A DNA stretch of 64,000 nt from Solen grandis (taxonomy: Eukaryota > Mollusca > Bivalvia > Adapedonta > Solenidae), in the NCBI GenBank assembly GCA_021229015.1, contig CM037787.1:39255037-39319036 (forward strand). Reading direction: 5' to 3'. Below are positions 34,400-45,628 of the stretch, piece after piece (position 1 is the first letter of the stretch; every line of letters begins with the position of its first letter). The translations under genes and the position numbers were made by a program. The notes under the pieces are model-generated. The model made no database searches, was not told the DNA's origin, and saw nothing but the letters and a program-made list of their open reading frames with translations.

Positions 34400-34746
34400 T
34401 AGCAGTAGTAGAAGTAGAAGTAATAGCGGTACTACTATAGTAGAATTGTTGCTATTTTAATTTTGTACTTCGTAGAATTATCAGTATCAGTAGTTAAGTA
34501 GCAGCAGAAGTAACAGTGTAATAATAGAAGTAGTGAATAGTAGTAGTAGAAGTAGAATAAGTAGAAGTGGTAGTAGAAGAATTAGTAGTAGTAGTAGTTG
34601 CAACAGAAACACTGCAGTTGTAGTAGTAGAAGTAGTAGTAGACTACCATAGTCGTTGCTGCTAAAATAGTAGGTATTAGACCAATTAAGTAGTAGTAGTG
34701 GTAAGTAGAAGCTGCAGCAGAAGAAGTTGTTGTTGTTGTTGTTGTT
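34400..34746. repeat. Degenerate TAG/GTA trinucleotide array
   Basis: Roughly 350 bp of imperfect AGT/TAG repeats ending in a pure (GTT)n block at about 34724-34745. The minus-strand open frame rich in Thr/Tyr/Ser is a by-product of this repeat. Confidence 0.9.
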
Positions 34747-35872
34747 TGAATTATTAAAGAATTAAAATAATAATTACTTACTTTACCAATTAGCAGGCGA
34801 TTTGTAACATATGCTGTGTGAAATATTGTGGTCAATTCTCAGCAAGAGAATTATGACTTTACAACAGTTATACTGATTAATGCTGCTGAAAGAATATTAC
34901 TTGATATATTTTGTATCAGGAAGTAGACATGTTGTTTTTTTTCATTATATGCAGTGAAACACAGTTTCATAAATCACAAATTTAACTTAATGCCAGCTAC
35001 AAAAGTCGTTTTTGTGGCCTATATCAGACAAGTCATTCAAAAAATTCACCTCTTGGTATTTTTTTCTAGAGTGATTGTAGAGTGTGACGTGTATGTTGTT
35101 AAAGGCCTTTTCGCTAACCTAATGCAATATTTGTTGATATTGTTTTGCAAATTAAATAGCAGACAGTCTGACAAATAATCACAAAATAACTGCTCTTAAT
35201 AAGCTGTTCACTACACAATCATACCAAGTTATTCCAAATCTCAGAATTTCTCCAAGATCTAGGCTTAATGAGCTAACGTTTCAGAGATGTTATCAGGTCA
35301 GCGTGAAATACTGGACAGGTTTTCGGAGGCTATAAAATCTGAGGCCTTGTCTAAATATACCAGATGCAGATACGAGATGCTGATAAAATGTTTTCTTGTT
35401 TGAGAGCCTACGGAAATGTTTTAGATCTGGATAAGAAATAATATTGCAGTATTGATACCAACTAACACAAACTTGTACATGTATTTTGATATGTACAATA
35501 TAATATTATCATACTACACCTCCTTGATTATTGTTCTGATCGATTTTGTCGCTTTTTGTTTAATTGAAAACATCTTTGTTCAGTACTAATGTCAGTGCTT
35601 TCTCCGGGTCATCCTAGCGCTCTGGCGCCGGCTGCTTTATTTTTTAAAAAAAGTTAAGTATTGCGTTGTGTCTTTGATCACAACCCAGCGCGCTTGCATT
35701 TCCATGTGCAAAATATTATACACTGTTTTAACCAGACGGTGCATATACTGGACGTCCTGTGGTTGCAACTGTATAATAAGCATGCGTTTGGGTACTGTGC
35801 ATGCAAACTGAATAACATTCAACTTGAATAACATTTGCTCTGCCCAACTTCACTGATTGACAGAGACTTGCC

Positions 35873-35873
<1 letters not shown>
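34747..35873. other. Non-coding stretch
   Basis: No gene, repeat or RNA is supportable. Confidence 0.4.
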
Positions 35874-35919
<46 letters not shown>

Positions 35920-35922
35920 TGT
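35874..35922. repeat. (AAT)n microsatellite
   Basis: About 16 perfect ATA units. Confidence 0.97.
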
Positions 35923-36992
35923 CGGTTTATGAGTGATATTGGTCATAGTCCCATCCACGAAATTTGCCATAGGCGAACATACTATCCTGTATAGCTTGTT
36001 AACCTTTTTACTACCTTAAATGTAATGTTCATTCGTGTATGCTGTTATTGCTTGTAATGAACTCCATGACTTAATTACAACGATTTCAGAATTTGTTCAT
36101 ATTGTATACCTTGTTGTTCATTAGATATTTATCAAAAACACATGGATATAACTTTTAGGAATAATACCTGTAAAGACACCGATATTTGTTTTCTTTCGCT
36201 GTAATTGCTGGAATTAAATGTAACAATATGTTAAATACCTCTTATTTGTATATAATAAACAATTAAATTCACTCTTATTCAATTTTTCGGCAAAAGATTG
36301 CCTTCCTCAAGAAAAAAAAAACATGAATTTTTAGCAGGTTCTACATAATAGACGTTTGAATAGTCGCGATATTGTTATTGCTTATTTGTAGTTTTTGAAA
36401 AAAAAAGTCTTTGTTAATTATCACAATTTTGCATTTAGCATTAATTTCATATTCACTATTTTAAAGGGAAGTTTTCTATAAGATACTTTACAAAATGGCA
36501 GTGACCGTCGCATATGTCTGATCAATATAATGAAGGGACACTTTCGTTTGCGGGATAATGTCCGGGGTGATTTTGGCTGAGTCCGACTGGTGCATTTCCT
36601 ACTCGTCTGTACCACAAATATCCATAAAAGAAAAATGTTAACAAAAATATGAATTTAAAATTTCCCTTGACTCTAACTTTTTATTCTACTATCCAAAAAC
36701 ATTATTTTTCACATCTTTTAAAAATTCCGTAAGAGACGAATTTTTCTTTTTTTCTACTTTGTCTGGAGCCCGGCCTGAGTGCATGGCGTTCGGCGGTACC
36801 TGAAATACCTCTGACTTACTATCAAATAAACTAGCTTGCAATAAATTTCCAAGACAAGATACAAATCTTCCTTAATTTTGAAGGAGATAATAAAAGTTCA
36901 AGCTAAATTAGATATAGCCACAACACATATAATACAAAAAGCATCAAAATCATAAAAACTCAATTTATAAGCAAATGTCCCCCTTCATATTA
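35923..36992. other. Non-coding stretch
   Basis: AT-rich; the minus frame at 36421-36615 is rich in Arg/Lys/Ser but has no family features. Confidence 0.4.
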
Positions 36993-37766
36993 AACAAGAG
37001 GGCCAAGATGGCCCTGTGTCGCTCACCTGAGTAAGATGGCTGTGTTAAGCATAATGACAAAAGATCTGGCATCTAAAGTGTTTTTCTAACATTTTACTAC
37101 ATATTTATCCTACCTGAATTTGCACTCAACTGGAAATTCATGAAGTCATCATTCATATCAAGTTTAATGAAGACTGGGTCAAAAATGTAGGCCTCTAGAG
37201 TGTTCACAAGATTTTTCTAATTTGGCCTTTTTTTTTTATTTCAAACTCATGCAAGATATTATAAACAATCATCCTGACCAAAATTTATGAAGATTGGAAC
37301 AAAACTGTGGCCTGTAGAGTGTTCACAGGGTTTGTCAAGATTTGACCTGTGACCTAGTTTTTGACCCACATGACCCAATTTCGACTCATCGAGATATCAT
37401 GTAGCCAAATATCCTGACCAAAGTTTCATGAAGATTGGGCCAAAACTGTGGCCTGTAGAGTGTTCACAAGGTTTTTCAAGGATTTGACCTAGTGACCTAG
37501 TTTTTGACCCCACATGACCCAATTTCGGACTCATCCGAGATATCATGTAAGCAAACATCCTGACCAAGTTTCATGAAGATTGTGCCAACGTTGTGGCCTG
37601 TAGAGTGTTCACAAGGTTTTTCTAAGATTTGACCTAGTGACCTAGTTTTTAACCCCATATGGCCTCTAGAGTGTTCACAAGCAATTGTTGACGACGGACG
37701 ACGCACGACGGACAAAAGGCGATCACAAAAGCTCACCCGAGCATAAGTGCTCAGGTGAGCTAAAAA
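36993..37766 (+). mobile_element. AGGGCCA-hairpin tandem element, copy 1
   Basis: Starts AACAAGAGGGCCAAGATGG, which forms an AGGGCCA/TGGCCCT hairpin, then GCTCACCTGAG. It ends TGCTCAGGTGAGC, the inverse of that motif. Between them are about four imperfect 130-bp units, each with GAAGATTGG, TGTGGCCTGTAGAGTGTTCACA and TTTGACCTAGTGACCTAGTTTTTGACC-type phrases, followed by CGACGGACGACGC. No protein is encoded. Related elements lie at 49855-50408 (inverted) and, with a different internal unit, at 62959-63640. Confidence 0.8.
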
Positions 37767-37812
37767 TCTAAAGGGGTCACACTCAGGTGTTTTCACGTAA
37801 TGCTGCTTCACC

Positions 37813-37872
37813 TCGCTGACGGACCCTAATTACATGATACATTCGCTGACGGACCCTAATTACATGATACAT
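37813..37872. repeat. Perfect 30-bp tandem duplication
   Basis: The 30-mer beginning TCGCTGACGGACCC occurs twice head to tail, at 37813-37842 and 37843-37872, with no mismatch seen. Confidence 0.95.
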
Positions 37873-37924
37873 ATCGTCTCCTTCCATAAGTTTGTTTCAA
37901 GATAAGTTGCTTGAAATGCGATAT

Positions 37925-38091
37925 TTCAGACAGAATGGCAGTTAAAGCAAGGAAAAAGAAATTAAATAACAAATTTTGCAAAATTTACGCAACAAATCAA
38001 ACAACCAGATCTAAGTCGGACATTAAAATGGAATTAGCATCGAAACATTTTCTGAAGAATTTGCAACCCGGGACTGGAGAAGACGCCACGG
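37925..38091 (+). CDS. Possible 5' exon, basic protein
   Basis: Frame from an ATG in ACAGAATGG: MAVKARKKKLNNKFCKIYAT, then Thr/Ser/Lys-rich sequence ending GTGEDAT, directly before GTATGAG, a usable donor. It is strongly basic. It could be a first exon of the recombinase/SANT gene 1.8 kb downstream, but the phases of the two exons do not match without another exon between them. No family is recognised. Confidence 0.3.
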
Positions 38092-38473
38092 TATGAGACA
38101 GCAAGCAAAAGCTTTGAGGATACCGTGGTCTACATTTAAGCGATATCCCCGAAGAGTTTTTTTTTTTTTTTCAATTTGACCTACACTTGCTAAGGAATGC
38201 ATTATGATGAAATTCGTCCCTTAGTATCTAAGTATTACATATCGTTATTTTGGTATTGTGAAATATCGCTATATTCTCAGAGCATATCGCAATACGTATC
38301 ACAATATTTTATGGCTATAAATATATTTAGTCTTTTTTAACTAGCGTTCACGTATTTTGTAAAAAAAGGTTGGAAATGAAAAATAAAAAATAGCTCTAAA
38401 TGTTGTAATCTTTGAGATAAGATGCGTGTTAATGTAGTTGATATATCAATAGTCTGTCAATCTAGTTGATCTT

Positions 38474-38785
38474 GTTTATTTGTTGAATGGGTTTAACGTC
38501 CCACCGACAGTATTTCAGTCATTTGGAGATGATGTTTACTTTAGACAGATATAGTGCTGTAACTCCAGTATCATGTCCTAGACACGTGACATGATATCAT
38601 ACCCAGTCAAATTATCCTGACATCGGGTCAACCAGTCCTGGAATTACCCTTATATGCTGAGCGCCAAGCAAGGGAGCTATACCAGTGTCATCTTTCTACG
38701 ACTTTGGTATGTCGTGGCCAGGGATCGAACCCACGACCTCCCGCTCCTGAGACGGACGTTCTTATCACTCGGCCGATGGGGACGG
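38474..38785 (-). mobile_element. SINE family A, inverted full-length copy
   Basis: Reverse-complement relative of 9231-9537. The plus strand starts with the tail side (GGGTTTAACGTCCCACCGAC), includes ATTTCAGTCATTTGGAGA, and ends with the tRNA-like head (B-box read from GATCGAACCCACGACC; A-box GGCCGAGTGATAAG on the minus strand). Confidence 0.85.
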
Positions 38786-39917
38786 TATCTTTGATTTTGT
38801 AGCAGGAATATCAAGTAGAATAGACTGATAGAGTATGTTTGTTAACGTCCATAATTATGCTTCCACTTTAAGATTTTAAATGTTTAATTGTTACTTTTTT
38901 ATAATAACTGAATAAGGGAAGTTTCAATATTTAGAGCGACCTCTTCATTATTCTCTTTCACAAAATGCATGCTTGCCGTGATTGCAATTACGGACGACAA
39001 TGTCCAAAGCCGGATGATGCTGGTGATTGTGACTTGTTAGAGTTGTCATTTCGCCGGCACAATTCGCCGATGGTACAGTTCAAACAAATGAACAAAAACA
39101 GTAGATTGTGATCACCAAATATATATAATGTAACTATTATTATAAATGTAATGAAATAATATCTCCAAGTATCATATATAACGTAAATGAAGTGTAACTT
39201 CTCTCGCGGTTGAAATGCATCAAGATCCTTGAATAGAATTCCATCAAAATGTTAGACTGTTCCGCGCTTAAAAATCAGTAATATGATGTTCAGTATACGC
39301 AGATGAATTTCACTAAATGAGTGCTTGTATGTGAAAAGTTGAAATACTGACATGTAGACAGAATGCATAACTTTATACAAAAAAGTAATAATATCGGTTT
39401 GGCCCCTACAGCGTACTGATACGTATCGTGTTGGGCCAGAATCGCGATAAACATATATATATCGGTAATATCACGCATTCCTATTACTATGTATGGCAGG
39501 TGGAATTCCTAACTGATAATATCTGTTGCTGTTTAATGTAATTAATTAAGCACTAAGACATCACCAAAATTGAAGTTGAGAATGTGTCCAAAAAATCACA
39601 TTTTTTCATGTTGTTTCCCAAAATGAAAAAAAAAAAAAAAATAAATAAATAAATAAATAAAAAACACCTACCGGACACAACATAAAGAGATGTGACAATA
39701 TGCTACTTATTGGAGTAACCCAAAATGGTAATGGTAAAACATATATCGTCTATTGAAAGCAAGAAAGGCTCGTCAGATGTACTGTATTTTTTTACATACA
39801 CATGTGAATAGAATTTCACTAAGTGATCCTTAGCAAATTTCATTTACAATGGTTATGCTCATTACTTTTGTAAATAAGTGTACATATATTGTTTACTTCC
39901 CCCAACATATATAAAAG
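38786..39917. other. Non-coding stretch upstream of recombinase exons
   Basis: No exon could be supported here, although the gene downstream must begin somewhere upstream of 39918. Includes an A-run with TAAA repeats near 39630-39660. Confidence 0.4.
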
Positions 39918-40294
39918 CAACTCACCCAAGATTGCCCTGGTTATCGGCCATTACATTAAACACATAGCCCTGATGAAAATAAGTTTAGAAATTCAAACAG
40001 GCCACAAGGACGATTCCCAAGAAGGCCGTGACTTTCAAGTATTATACCAGACTCACTGGAACAATAAGGTGTCTTTAGTTGCAAAACGTCGCCAAAAATT
40101 GCGACACATCAATAAGCCCACTGCCTAAAACAGAGGACTTGGTTTGCTTAAAGCACTGGCTCTGTGAGGAAATTAAAAGTAGTGTAGAAAACACTACTCC
40201 AAACAGAAAAACCTGGGAAAGAACGGCGCAGACGACCATGGTGCGAATTGCGCTATTCAACAAAAGGTGGATTGGTGAAGTAGCGGAACTTAAG
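39918..40294 (+). CDS. Recombinase gene: exon with Arg I
   Basis: Reads NSPKIALVIGHYIKHIALM, WNNKVSLVAKRRQKLRHINKP, then after a one-base shift at the CCC near 40108 LPKTEDLVCLKHWLCEEIK and FNKRWIGEVAELK. The last phrase corresponds to the TGxRxxEL box of tyrosine recombinases, with the catalytic Arg. It ends AAG|GTATAAG in phase 0, which does not fit the start of the next exon, so a further small exon may be missing. Confidence 0.6.
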
Positions 40295-43200
40295 GTATAA
40301 GACTTCCTGCAAGCCAGACAAATGATGATATGAAAGGTAGTTTTCAATCCCTCGAAAACCAAACGGTATGTTCAAAATTATGGTTTTATTATTTTCCTGT
40401 TACTAACTAGATAAAAATAATAAATGTAGTTTTTCACAAATTTTTTTCCTTTTATGTTTCCTTGATAGTAATAATACTGATACTGTGAAGAATACCTTTA
40501 TTTCAGCACAGTGAATTATTAAGAATGTCATTTTATTTACCACCTCAGCATGAAGGTAATAGAAGTTCGAGGCAAGTCGACGAGGGGACTCAGAAAAGTA
40601 CATGTCATTCTGACGCCAGATATGACAGACGCCCTCGACTACCTTTAAGGAAAAGAGAAAGTACAAGTCCTTTCCTGTTCTGCAGGTATTCAGTTTATGT
40701 TAATAAATTTCACAGCTGTTCATGTTTTATAGAGCGTGTATTGAATAGTTACACAGTTTCTGGCCGTGTATTACTGTTTGGTTATCAAGATGATCACTTT
40801 TTACCAATAGATTAACAATAAATACACACAGCCTGTTGATACTTTAACAAAATATTTTTAGCGCTTTTCTATTATATCAACCGAATTTTCTAAGTCAATA
40901 AATCAGTATTATTATTATATAGATTTGTTGAAAAAGTATATATGTCCTTAACGACTTGTGTACCAGCACACGCAGAGTGTATTAAATATAAGTTTATTCA
41001 AAAAAGCAGTTTATTTAAGATCAGATCGATGGTGGGGGGATAATGTGTAGGCACAGATTAACGTATATACCTTATTTGAACATATGAATATGGCAAAACA
41101 TTGTTTGGTTTATCGTATGCTAATCTATGATGAAATTTGCGATACATTAGATAATTTTTGGCTCTCTTGCTATTTTTTGTTATGATGTTTTTAACATTTT
41201 CTGAAAGAGCGATAAGACACCTTTAGACGGATGTCTTGCCATGCGGACTGTTGCCAACGAGTGCCCTGGACTTCAAAGACCAAAAAGCATACGTACGCGA
41301 ACGCTTAGAAAATACCTTGCTACTACCTCACAGGTAAATATGATAATAGCATGTACCTTTTGATATTATGGCCCACAAATTATCTTTGATTTTCAGTTTT
41401 CTCTTATCTTACCGAATGTTAACCACAATTATTGGCGATATAAATGTTACTTAAGATAAAAATAAAAGGACAGACTCTATCCAGATTAGTTTCCGGGTCT
41501 CCTTGTTAAAAGGCAAATCCGCTGCCATTTTCTTACTTCTGCGCGTTATTTGACGATTATTGTAAACAAGCCCAAATAATGTTAGGTCTTTACTGCTGTG
41601 GTCACGAGGGTTATATATCGGAATGAATTTTAGCTGTTTTGACGTGTTTTCGTAGAACGGTTTACTAACAAAATCATATTTAAAAAGTGTGCACTGCTTA
41701 ACATGATTTTCGTTTAAAACAAAATTATCTCTTCATTTGCACAGTCATATATGTGACCAGATTCCACTATTTGATTTTTTTTCTCGTTACAGCTACTCGA
41801 TATGACGGACTCGGAACTCAAAATGGTTGCTGACCACATGGGTCATAATCTTAATGTTCATACCGATGTCTATCGGCTACAAAGTTCACTGGTTGAGAAA
41901 ACTAAAGTTGCTAGAGTGTTCATTGCTTCGGAAAATGGCCATATTAACAAACTGCTAGTACGACAATTGGATACCATTTCAATAAATGGTTAGTACTGTG
42001 AATATTATTGAAATATGTTCAAACACCTTTGATTCCATGTATCATTGATCTGTTAGCAAAGCACAGAGATGGGAAATTTTGAACTCATTTCTGATAAGCA
42101 GCCTATACCCTGTGAATCTTTTAAGTAAAAAAAAATATTAAACCGCTTTGAACAAATTGTTCTGTTCAATTCGTTTTTTGTCTGTTCCAACAGAAATACC
42201 AGAACCAATTGACTATGAAGATTCTTGGACAGCAGAACAAGTGTCAAATGAGAAATCAGGTAAGAGCCAAATATAAGCTGTTTCGATTAAATAGATTACC
42301 TGAATAAAGCTTCTCTTAAGTTTCATTTCTCTTATTGCAATTTAAAATTTCTATATTTCATGTAGCATATCTTTGCAACAACGATCTCGTATAAAATTGA
42401 ACTGAATTGAATTCTGTTTGAATTTACTAATTTAAATGAGACAACAAGGAATCTTTGCCACATAGTATCTAAACATTATCGTCATCGAAAACTTATCAGA
42501 ATAAACAGTTGCCAAATCCTTACAAATGAAGAAATTTTTAAAATTTTACAGATTATATTACAATTGTGTTTGATAGAAATAATAAAAGATATCAGAATAG
42601 ATGTTTGAGGTGTATCTGAAAGATTGAGCTCATTAAAGTTGATATTATGCGGCAAAATTTTGAAGTACATTTATTTATTGCAATACATTTACGTCCATTA
42701 TATTATTGTAAAATATGTGCTTTAATTAATTTGTTAAGATAGCTTTACTGCTGAATATTATATTTATATTTTTATTTGATATAAAAGGTATTCATGACGT
42801 AGATAAATACATACTTTAGCCTACGAATAAACGACAAGAAACAAAACGTAGCATCAGAATGTTTCGTGATGGTTCTATAACTACGACTCCGATTGTCTTA
42901 TAGATATGCCGATGGAAACGGTCGAATCACCAGATGTCCGAACAGCGCAGAGAGGGACAAAGCGGAAAATGGGTAAAGAAAATCAATTGATTGATTTGCG
43001 CATTCATTACTAATATAAATCCAACTGATTATTTTAAGGTGATTCAAGTATGGCACTATCGTCTCTATTAAATTTTTGATAGTATTTTGTATAAGCAAAC
43101 AAAATTTAACATCAGTTGTTTGGTCCGTTTAGAAATAATAATTTTACCAAAACATATCCTGAAACACTTTCTAGTGGGGAAATGGTCATGCTACGAATAT

Positions 43201-44220
43201 TCATTAATCAATTCCTTTTAAAATAAAACACAGTTAACATTATCTTTATATTTTGATTTTGTTAAGAATTTTGTGAAATAGAAAGGCATATCCAGCTCAG
43301 ATGCCAAGTTGGTTAGTTCACAGGTTAAGAGGACAGAACCAAGAGTATATCCCACTTGGTATTGAATCCCCCAGAAGAAAAATGCATTATAGATTCTCTG
43401 TTTTTGATATATGGATAACATGAAAGCAGTTAAATCTGTTCGATTAGTAGTAAACATGAAACAATATGTAAATTCACTCGAACAGGATTCAAACACGCAC
43501 AAAAAATTTAGACATCTCATATTGTGGAGTAATTTAGGAAATTATTTACCGGCCAATCTGTCAGAAAATATTTTTAATCATCGCATGCTTGTATTTCACT
43601 CAGACACGCTGATATTGAAATAATCCGATAAAGTTAATCACGTGACGCATGATTACAGATTCTGTATACAGAATTTAAGGAAATGGACTTTAAGTTGCAT
43701 TTCTTGGCACTTTAATTCATTGATATAGTTATAAATAATGCGTAAGGGATTTATAATTTTCTTATGAATTTGAGAACAATTATACCAACGGAATATAGCC
43801 ATAACACGTTTTTAAGTCGTCATTTATTTTCAAAAATGCCCATTTTTTATTTGTTTTTAAAATAAATACTAATAAAATTAAAGCATAAGTAATATTTGTA
43901 TTGTGATCGTAGTTAAGTTTTGGTTACTTACTAGGGGTGAGAACCATTTAAGTAAATTCTTTACTTTTACTTTTTGAGGTAAAAATATACATTTTTGCCG
44001 TTTTTCAGATTCCAGGACTTTGCCTATGATACAGCGAGTCAGATGGACAGAAAAAGAAAATAAGATGTTCAGAGAGACTTTGCACGAAAACATTTCGAAC
44101 AAAACAATGCCTCCGGGTAGTCTTGTGATCGATTTGTCAAAGAAACTTTCAGGACGTACCGCAGCTCAGATACGTACAAAAATGCACAATACCATTACAG
44201 GAAAACTAAAAAAGTACTAG
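39918..44220 (+). CDS. Tyrosine-recombinase-like protein with C-terminal SANT/Myb-like domain
   Basis: Multi-exon gene model: 39918-40294, 40549-40685, 41227-41333, 41793-41988, 42194-42259, 42904-42972, 44009-44220. All introns are GT/AG, and phases agree from 40549 to the stop. The product has the fold order of Crypton-type tyrosine recombinases: Arg I in FNKRWIGEVAEL, a lysine beta-hairpin in RGKSTRGLRKVHVIL, the H-x-x-R box as TRTLRKYLATTSQ (Arg kept, His replaced by Thr), the second His in DHMGHNLNVH and Tyr in TDVYRL. It ends in a SANT-like DNA-binding domain. Real Cryptons are usually intronless; seven exons suggest a host gene. Two disruptions (near 40108 and 40646) mean that it is either decaying or mis-assembled. 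The true 5' end is missing. Similar multi-copy uncharacterised genes exist in molluscs, from memory only. Confidence 0.65.
40549..40685 (+). CDS. Recombinase gene: exon with lysine hairpin
   Basis: Acceptor CACCTCAG, then VIEVRGKSTRGLRKVHVILTP and DMTDALDYL, followed by an in-frame TAA (40646-40648). The phase-1 end joins the next exon correctly in this frame. A second frame just after the stop reads KRESTSPFLFC, which resembles the NPFLF segment of related proteins. A pair of compensating indels around the TTT run would explain both. Confidence 0.6.
41227..41333 (+). CDS. Recombinase gene: exon with Arg II box
   Basis: Acceptor CCTTTAG, donor ACAG|GTAAAT. Reads GCLAMRTVANECPGLQRPKS then RTRTLRKYLATTSQ. 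The LRKYLAT segment is the counterpart of the H-x-x-R-H-T-F-A-T box of tyrosine recombinases; the Arg is present, the usual His position is Thr. Confidence 0.7.
41793..41988 (+). CDS. Recombinase gene: exon with His and nucleophile Tyr
   Basis: Phase 0 start after TTACAG. Reads LLDMTDSELKMVADHMGHNL, then NVHTDVYRLQSSLVEKTKVA. MGHxxxxHxxxY is the recombinase signature for the late His and the DNA-attacking Tyr. The exon ends in phase 1 at AAATG|GTTAGT. Confidence 0.75.
42194..42259 (+). CDS. Recombinase gene: acidic linker exon
   Basis: A 66-nt exon (EIPEPIDYEDSWTAEQVSNE) with phase 1 at both ends, between CAACAG and GTAAGAG. Acidic and probably disordered; it links the recombinase fold to the SANT-like domain. 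Confidence 0.65.
42904..42972 (+). CDS. Recombinase gene: basic linker exon
   Basis: A 69-nt exon, phase 1 at both ends (MPMETVESPDVRTAQRGTKR then KM), between TTATAG and GTAAAG. The basic RGTKRK end could act as a nuclear localisation signal. Confidence 0.6.
44009..44220 (+). CDS. Recombinase gene: SANT/Myb-like terminal exon
   Basis: After TTTTTCAG the frame reads RVRWTEKENKMFRETLHENI, ... SLVIDLSKKLSGRTAAQIRT, then KMHN and a Lys-rich end before TAG. The spacing W...F...(I)...L...RT..QIR..(W position replaced by H/N) is that of a Myb/SANT three-helix DNA-binding domain whose third helix contacts DNA. No AATAAA lies immediately downstream; ATTAAA-like sequence occurs at about 44258. Confidence 0.75.
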
Positions 44221-45049
44221 TTAACAGGAAAATGACTAGTAAACAGTCTTTTTTTTTATTAAATCTTGATAAAATGTTTTCCCGAAGTGTTGTTTTTTTT
44301 TTTTTCATTCAGAATAGCAACAGAGCTTGTCAAATCAAATACTCATCTTCGGCTTCTTTGAGTTTCAATTATTAGTAATTGGTGATCGTATTTCCAAGAC
44401 TGAATCATCAAGACAAGGACATTTGAAAGTTTGCATTGTTTTCACCAAAGAAACTGAATATAGTTGAAGATCAGAGAAATGTTATAGTGAATATACTCGT
44501 GAATGAATGATATATACATTTGTATGTATAAAATATATTTCTGTATGGCATTTAAAGGTATTGTATATGCATTAACTTTGACGTGCAAAATAACTCAATA
44601 ATCATTCAATTTTGTTCTTGGTATATTAACCTATTTCAGTTATTGTTACATATTTGACTAATATGCCAAGTGAGCCGGGTGTATGTAATGTTATTGTGAA
44701 TACATATATAGGTAAATGTTGACTCTTTGCATCGCTCATTATACACCCAACAGAATCGGGCACATTTTTAATTGAGTAGATTTAAAATTAAAATTTGATA
44801 AGTGTAAGATATGTAATTACTCTATAAAACCATATGTAATTTTTATTAACTATGCCTGATTCTGGTGTACCAGGTTCATTTTCTTTAAACCTTGGTCGCT
44901 TGCTCCCTTATGTTTTTTCAATTGTTAAAAGTCAAACGAAAATTTCAACATAAATCCAATATTACAATTTTTTTTTTTTTTAATTTTTAATTTTACTAAT
45001 ATGTACATAACATACATAATGTTTACAAAAACAATTCTGAATTACCATT
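44221..45049. other. Non-coding flank of recombinase gene
   Basis: Presumed 3' untranslated region and intergenic DNA with poly-T runs near 44295 and 44970. No gene is supportable. Confidence 0.4.
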
Positions 45050-45319
45050 TAGGGATGTCAAAGATTAAAATAAATTCATATCGATATATCGAAATATAGG
45101 AATCAACAAAGTATTGAAAACTATTGATTTATCTATTCACCTGCCATCTAGGTAGAGAGATTTTTATTTCCATGAACTCATTTTCTGGATAAGTTTGGCA
45201 GTAAATAATTTGGCTGGTAAAAACATTTTTGATATTCGATATTTTAGAACGGAATCAACTTAAAATCAAAATGGTTATTCGTTGATATTTCGATATCTTA
45301 ATAATCGATTACATCCCTA
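45050..45319. repeat. hAT-style MITE
   Basis: Begins TAGGGATGT and ends ACATCCCTA, with further inverted matches inside (ATTA...ATCGATATATCG against CGATATCTTAATAATCGAT). The TAGGGATG terminus and ATCGAT-rich sub-ends resemble hAT elements. No 8-bp target duplication was recognised. About 270 bp, no coding. Confidence 0.55.
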
Positions 45320-45628
45320 ATCAACACAATATAACATATATAAAGTACAATAGAGGTCTTGATATTTTACATTTCCCTAAATATTGATATTCATAATCAA
45401 TTACCAGTCAGTTATACAATATTAAAGCTTGTAATACTTTGTACTAAAGAAGGAAAGGTAGATACAAATCTGTAGAAAATATGCCTGTACATATAGCATA
45501 TTATTTGGGGGGGGAAAAAAAAGAGAAAAAAAATGTTGGTCAAAGTCAATATTGATGTTGATGATAAACTTCATCTTGTTCTAGTCATAAATTGTTCATG
45601 AAAGTAAAGTGTATAAATATTTTGGTCT

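Noticed and set aside
34494..34835. 113-codon minus-strand frame rich in Thr, Tyr and Ser
   Set aside because: It is the translation of a degenerate TAG/GTA trinucleotide repeat; no splice sites or non-repeat sequence support it.
36993..37766. Regularly spaced repeats resembling a CRISPR array
   Set aside because: Units are 125-130 bp, imperfect and contiguous without unique spacers, in a eukaryotic setting; they are tandem repeats inside a mobile element.
37925..40294. Direct splice of the basic exon at 37925-38091 to 39918
   Set aside because: The first ends in phase 0 and the second needs a phase-2 donor, so they cannot be joined directly; kept only as a possible exon.
43296..43375. Possible SINE head in the last intron of the recombinase gene
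   Set aside because: The A-box-like and B-box-like words are weak and spaced too widely; no body or second copy was found.
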